From positions 62,001 through 126,000 of the forward strand of contig VGUJ01000001.1 of assembly GCA_016874235.1 (NCBI GenBank): a stretch of 64,000 nt of DNA, read 5' to 3'. This document shows, in pieces, positions 62,099 to 64,000 of this stretch. Below the pieces are notes generated by a model that worked only from the letters and a program-made list of their open reading frames with translations, had not been told where the DNA came from and ran no database searches. Position 1 is the stretch's first letter. Each line of letters begins with the position of its first letter. Origin of the DNA: Gammaproteobacteria bacterium (lineage in GTDB: Bacteria; Pseudomonadota; Gammaproteobacteria; Steroidobacterales; Steroidobacteraceae). The position numbers and the translations under genes are program-made.

Positions 62099-63883
62099 AT
62101 GTACCGTGCACCGCTCAAAGATTTGCAGTTTGTCATCCATGAGTTGCTTGATGAGAGCGCTCTGCAGGGCTGTCCGGCCTTCGCCGACTATTCGCCTGAG
62201 GTTGCCGATGCGATTCTCGAAGAGGCCGGCAAGTTCGCTGAGAACGTCCTCGATCCGCTCTACAAGAGCTCTGATCGTGAGGGCGCGCGCTGGACACCTG
62301 AAGGTGTCTTGACGCCGAAGGGTTTCAAGGCGGCCTATCAGCAATATGTCGAAGGGGGCTGGGCGGGACTGCGTGCTTCGCAAGAAAGTGGCGGCCAAGG
62401 CGCGCCCACGATGATCGGAACGGCCGTCGAAGAAATGTGGGCGGCTTCGAACTTGTCATTCAAGCTGTGCCCGATGCTGACGCAGGGCGCCGTCGAGGCG
62501 CTTGAGCATTACGGCACGGATCATCAAAAAAATCTCTTTCTGCCGAAAATGGTGAGTGGGGAGTGGACGGGTACCATGAACCTGACCGAACCTCAGGCGG
62601 GTTCGGACCTCGCCGCCATCCGCACGCGCGCCACACCCGAGGGTGATCAATATCGCGTGTTCGGCCAAAAGATTTTCATCACGTACGGCGAACACGATTT
62701 AACGCCGAACATCATTCATCTCGTTCTGGCGCGCATCGATGGTGCTCCGCCGGGCGTGAAGGGTATCTCGATGTTCATCGTGCCCAAGGTGCTCGTGAAC
62801 GACGATGGATCGCTCGGCGCACGCAACGACGTGCAGTGCATTTCGATCGAGCACAAGCTCGGCATCCACGGCAGCCCAACTTGCGTCATGGCTTACGGTC
62901 AAAAAGACGGCGCGATCGGTTATCTCGTCGGCGAGCCCAATCGCGGACTCGAATACATGTTCGTCATGATGAATGCGGCGCGCCTTTCCGTGGGTCTCGA
63001 GGGTTACGCTGTCGCGGAGCGCGCGTTCCAACAGGCCGCCGAGTGGGCTCGCACCCGTGTGCAGGGCAAGCCTCCGGTTGCTCTCCCTCCGGGACCTGCG
63101 CCGATCATTCATCACCCTGACGTCAAGCGCCTGGTGTTGACGATGCGCTCGCAAGTTGAGGCGCTGCGCGCAGTCGCACTCTATGGGGCCTATCAACTCG
63201 ACGTCGGCGGAAAGCATGCAGATGAAGGGATGCGTCGCGCCGCGCAAGCTCGAGGTGATCTGCTCATTCCGGTGATCAAGGGCTGCAGCACCGAGGCGGG
63301 CATCGAGTTGGCATCGCTCGGCGTGCAAGTTCATGGCGGTATGGGCTTCATCGAAGAGACCGGTGCGGCTCAGGCCTATCGAGACGTACGCATCACCACG
63401 ATTTACGAGGGGACGACGGCAATCCAGTCCAATGATTTCATTGGGCGCAAGATTGCACGTGATCGGGGCGCGGCGATGGCGGCGCTTATCGCCGATATGC
63501 GTCGCGAACTCGCGGCGATCAAGGGCGGTGACTCTGCCATCGAAACTGTACGCACTGACGCGCTCGCGGCTGTCGATACGCTCGAGGCAGCGGTTCGCCA
63601 GATTCTCGAGTCGTTTGCCCAAGGGCCCGAGCGTGCTTTGGCCGTTTCAGTACCGATGTTGCGACTTGCGGGTTATGTGCTTGGCGGCTGGTTGCTCGCA
63701 AAGTCGGCGGACGTCGCCGCTCGAAAGTTGGTGGCAGGCGCCGAAGACAAAGATTTCCTTCGTGGCAAGATTACCTCGGCGCGTTTCTATGCCGCGCACG
63801 TGCTGCCGCAGGCGCAGGCTCTGGTCAAAGTGGTGACCGCGGGCGCCTCGAGTGTGCTCGAAGCCGATGCGGCGATCCTCTGA
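62099..63883 (+). CDS. Acyl-CoA dehydrogenase with extended C-terminal domain (DmdC/FadE-like)
   Basis: MYRAPLKDLQFVIHELLDE; WTGTMNLTEPQAGSDLAAIRTRA; VQVHGGMGFIEETGAAQAYRDVRITTIYEGTTAIQSNDFIGRKI. Confidence 0.88.
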   Translation: MYRAPLKDLQFVIHELLDESALQGCPAFADYSPEVADAILEEAGKFAENVLDPLYKSSDREGARWTPEGVLTPKGFKAAYQQYVEGGWAGLRASQESGGQGAPTMIGTAVEEMWAASNLSFKLCPMLTQGAVEALEHYGTDHQKNLFLPKMVSGEWTGTMNLTEPQAGSDLAAIRTRATPEGDQYRVFGQKIFITYGEHDLTPNIIHLVLARIDGAPPGVKGISMFIVPKVLVNDDGSLGARNDVQCISIEHKLGIHGSPTCVMAYGQKDGAIGYLVGEPNRGLEYMFVMMNAARLSVGLEGYAVAERAFQQAAEWARTRVQGKPPVALPPGPAPIIHHPDVKRLVLTMRSQVEALRAVALYGAYQLDVGGKHADEGMRRAAQARGDLLIPVIKGCSTEAGIELASLGVQVHGGMGFIEETGAAQAYRDVRITTIYEGTTAIQSNDFIGRKIARDRGAAMAALIADMRRELAAIKGGDSAIETVRTDALAAVDTLEAAVRQILESFAQGPERALAVSVPMLRLAGYVLGGWLLAKSADVAARKLVAGAEDKDFLRGKITSARFYAAHVLPQAQALVKVVTAGASSVLEADAAIL

Positions 63884-63896
63884 CCGAGGGTGCGTC

Positions 63897-63983
63897 GTGA
63901 ATACCGAGCTTGACTGGATATCCCGGCGCGAGTTTCTCGTCGGATCGGTTACAGCATTGGGTGTGGCGAGTGGAGCGTCTTAA
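63897..63983 (+). other. Short ORF resembling an isolated Tat signal peptide
   Basis: GTG...TAA gives MNTELDWISRREFLVGSVTALGVASGAS*, with the SRREFLxG twin-arginine pattern; terminates immediately near the window edge. Confidence 0.25.
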
Positions 63984-64000
63984 TCGTCAACCGCGCATTC

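Overview
The window is a coding-dense stretch of a gammaproteobacterial-type chromosome. It carries housekeeping genes in familiar orders: trkAH, pyrF, uvrD, an aa3 cytochrome oxidase cluster with ctaA/ctaB/SURF1, bioBFCD, ubiCA, recG-ridA-spoT-rpoZ-gmk-yicC, rph-rdgB-hemW, rpmE, gltA, mrcA, aroKB-dgt, fadD, tesA/ybbA-ybbP. I saw no tRNA, rRNA, CRISPR array, prophage or IS element. The standout is an intact, apparently translationally coupled operon at 11886-21816. It encodes (i) a trifunctional propionyl-CoA synthase (acyl-CoA synthetase + enoyl-CoA hydratase + acrylyl-CoA reductase, 1831 aa), (ii) a double-SDR bifunctional malonyl-CoA reductase (1261 aa from the ATG) and (iii) an MBL-fold hydrolase. 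The first two are the signature enzymes of the 3-hydroxypropionate route known from Chloroflexus and reported in a few proteobacteria. Secondary observations include a 50-aa acid-free Lys/Arg-rich N-terminal extension on MCR, an AT-rich block with a perfect DnaA box upstream of rpmE, a BioC with a degraded SAM motif, and a mini-ORF that looks like an internally deleted DUF4139 protein. All calls come from reading the sequence and the supplied ORF track; no searches were run.
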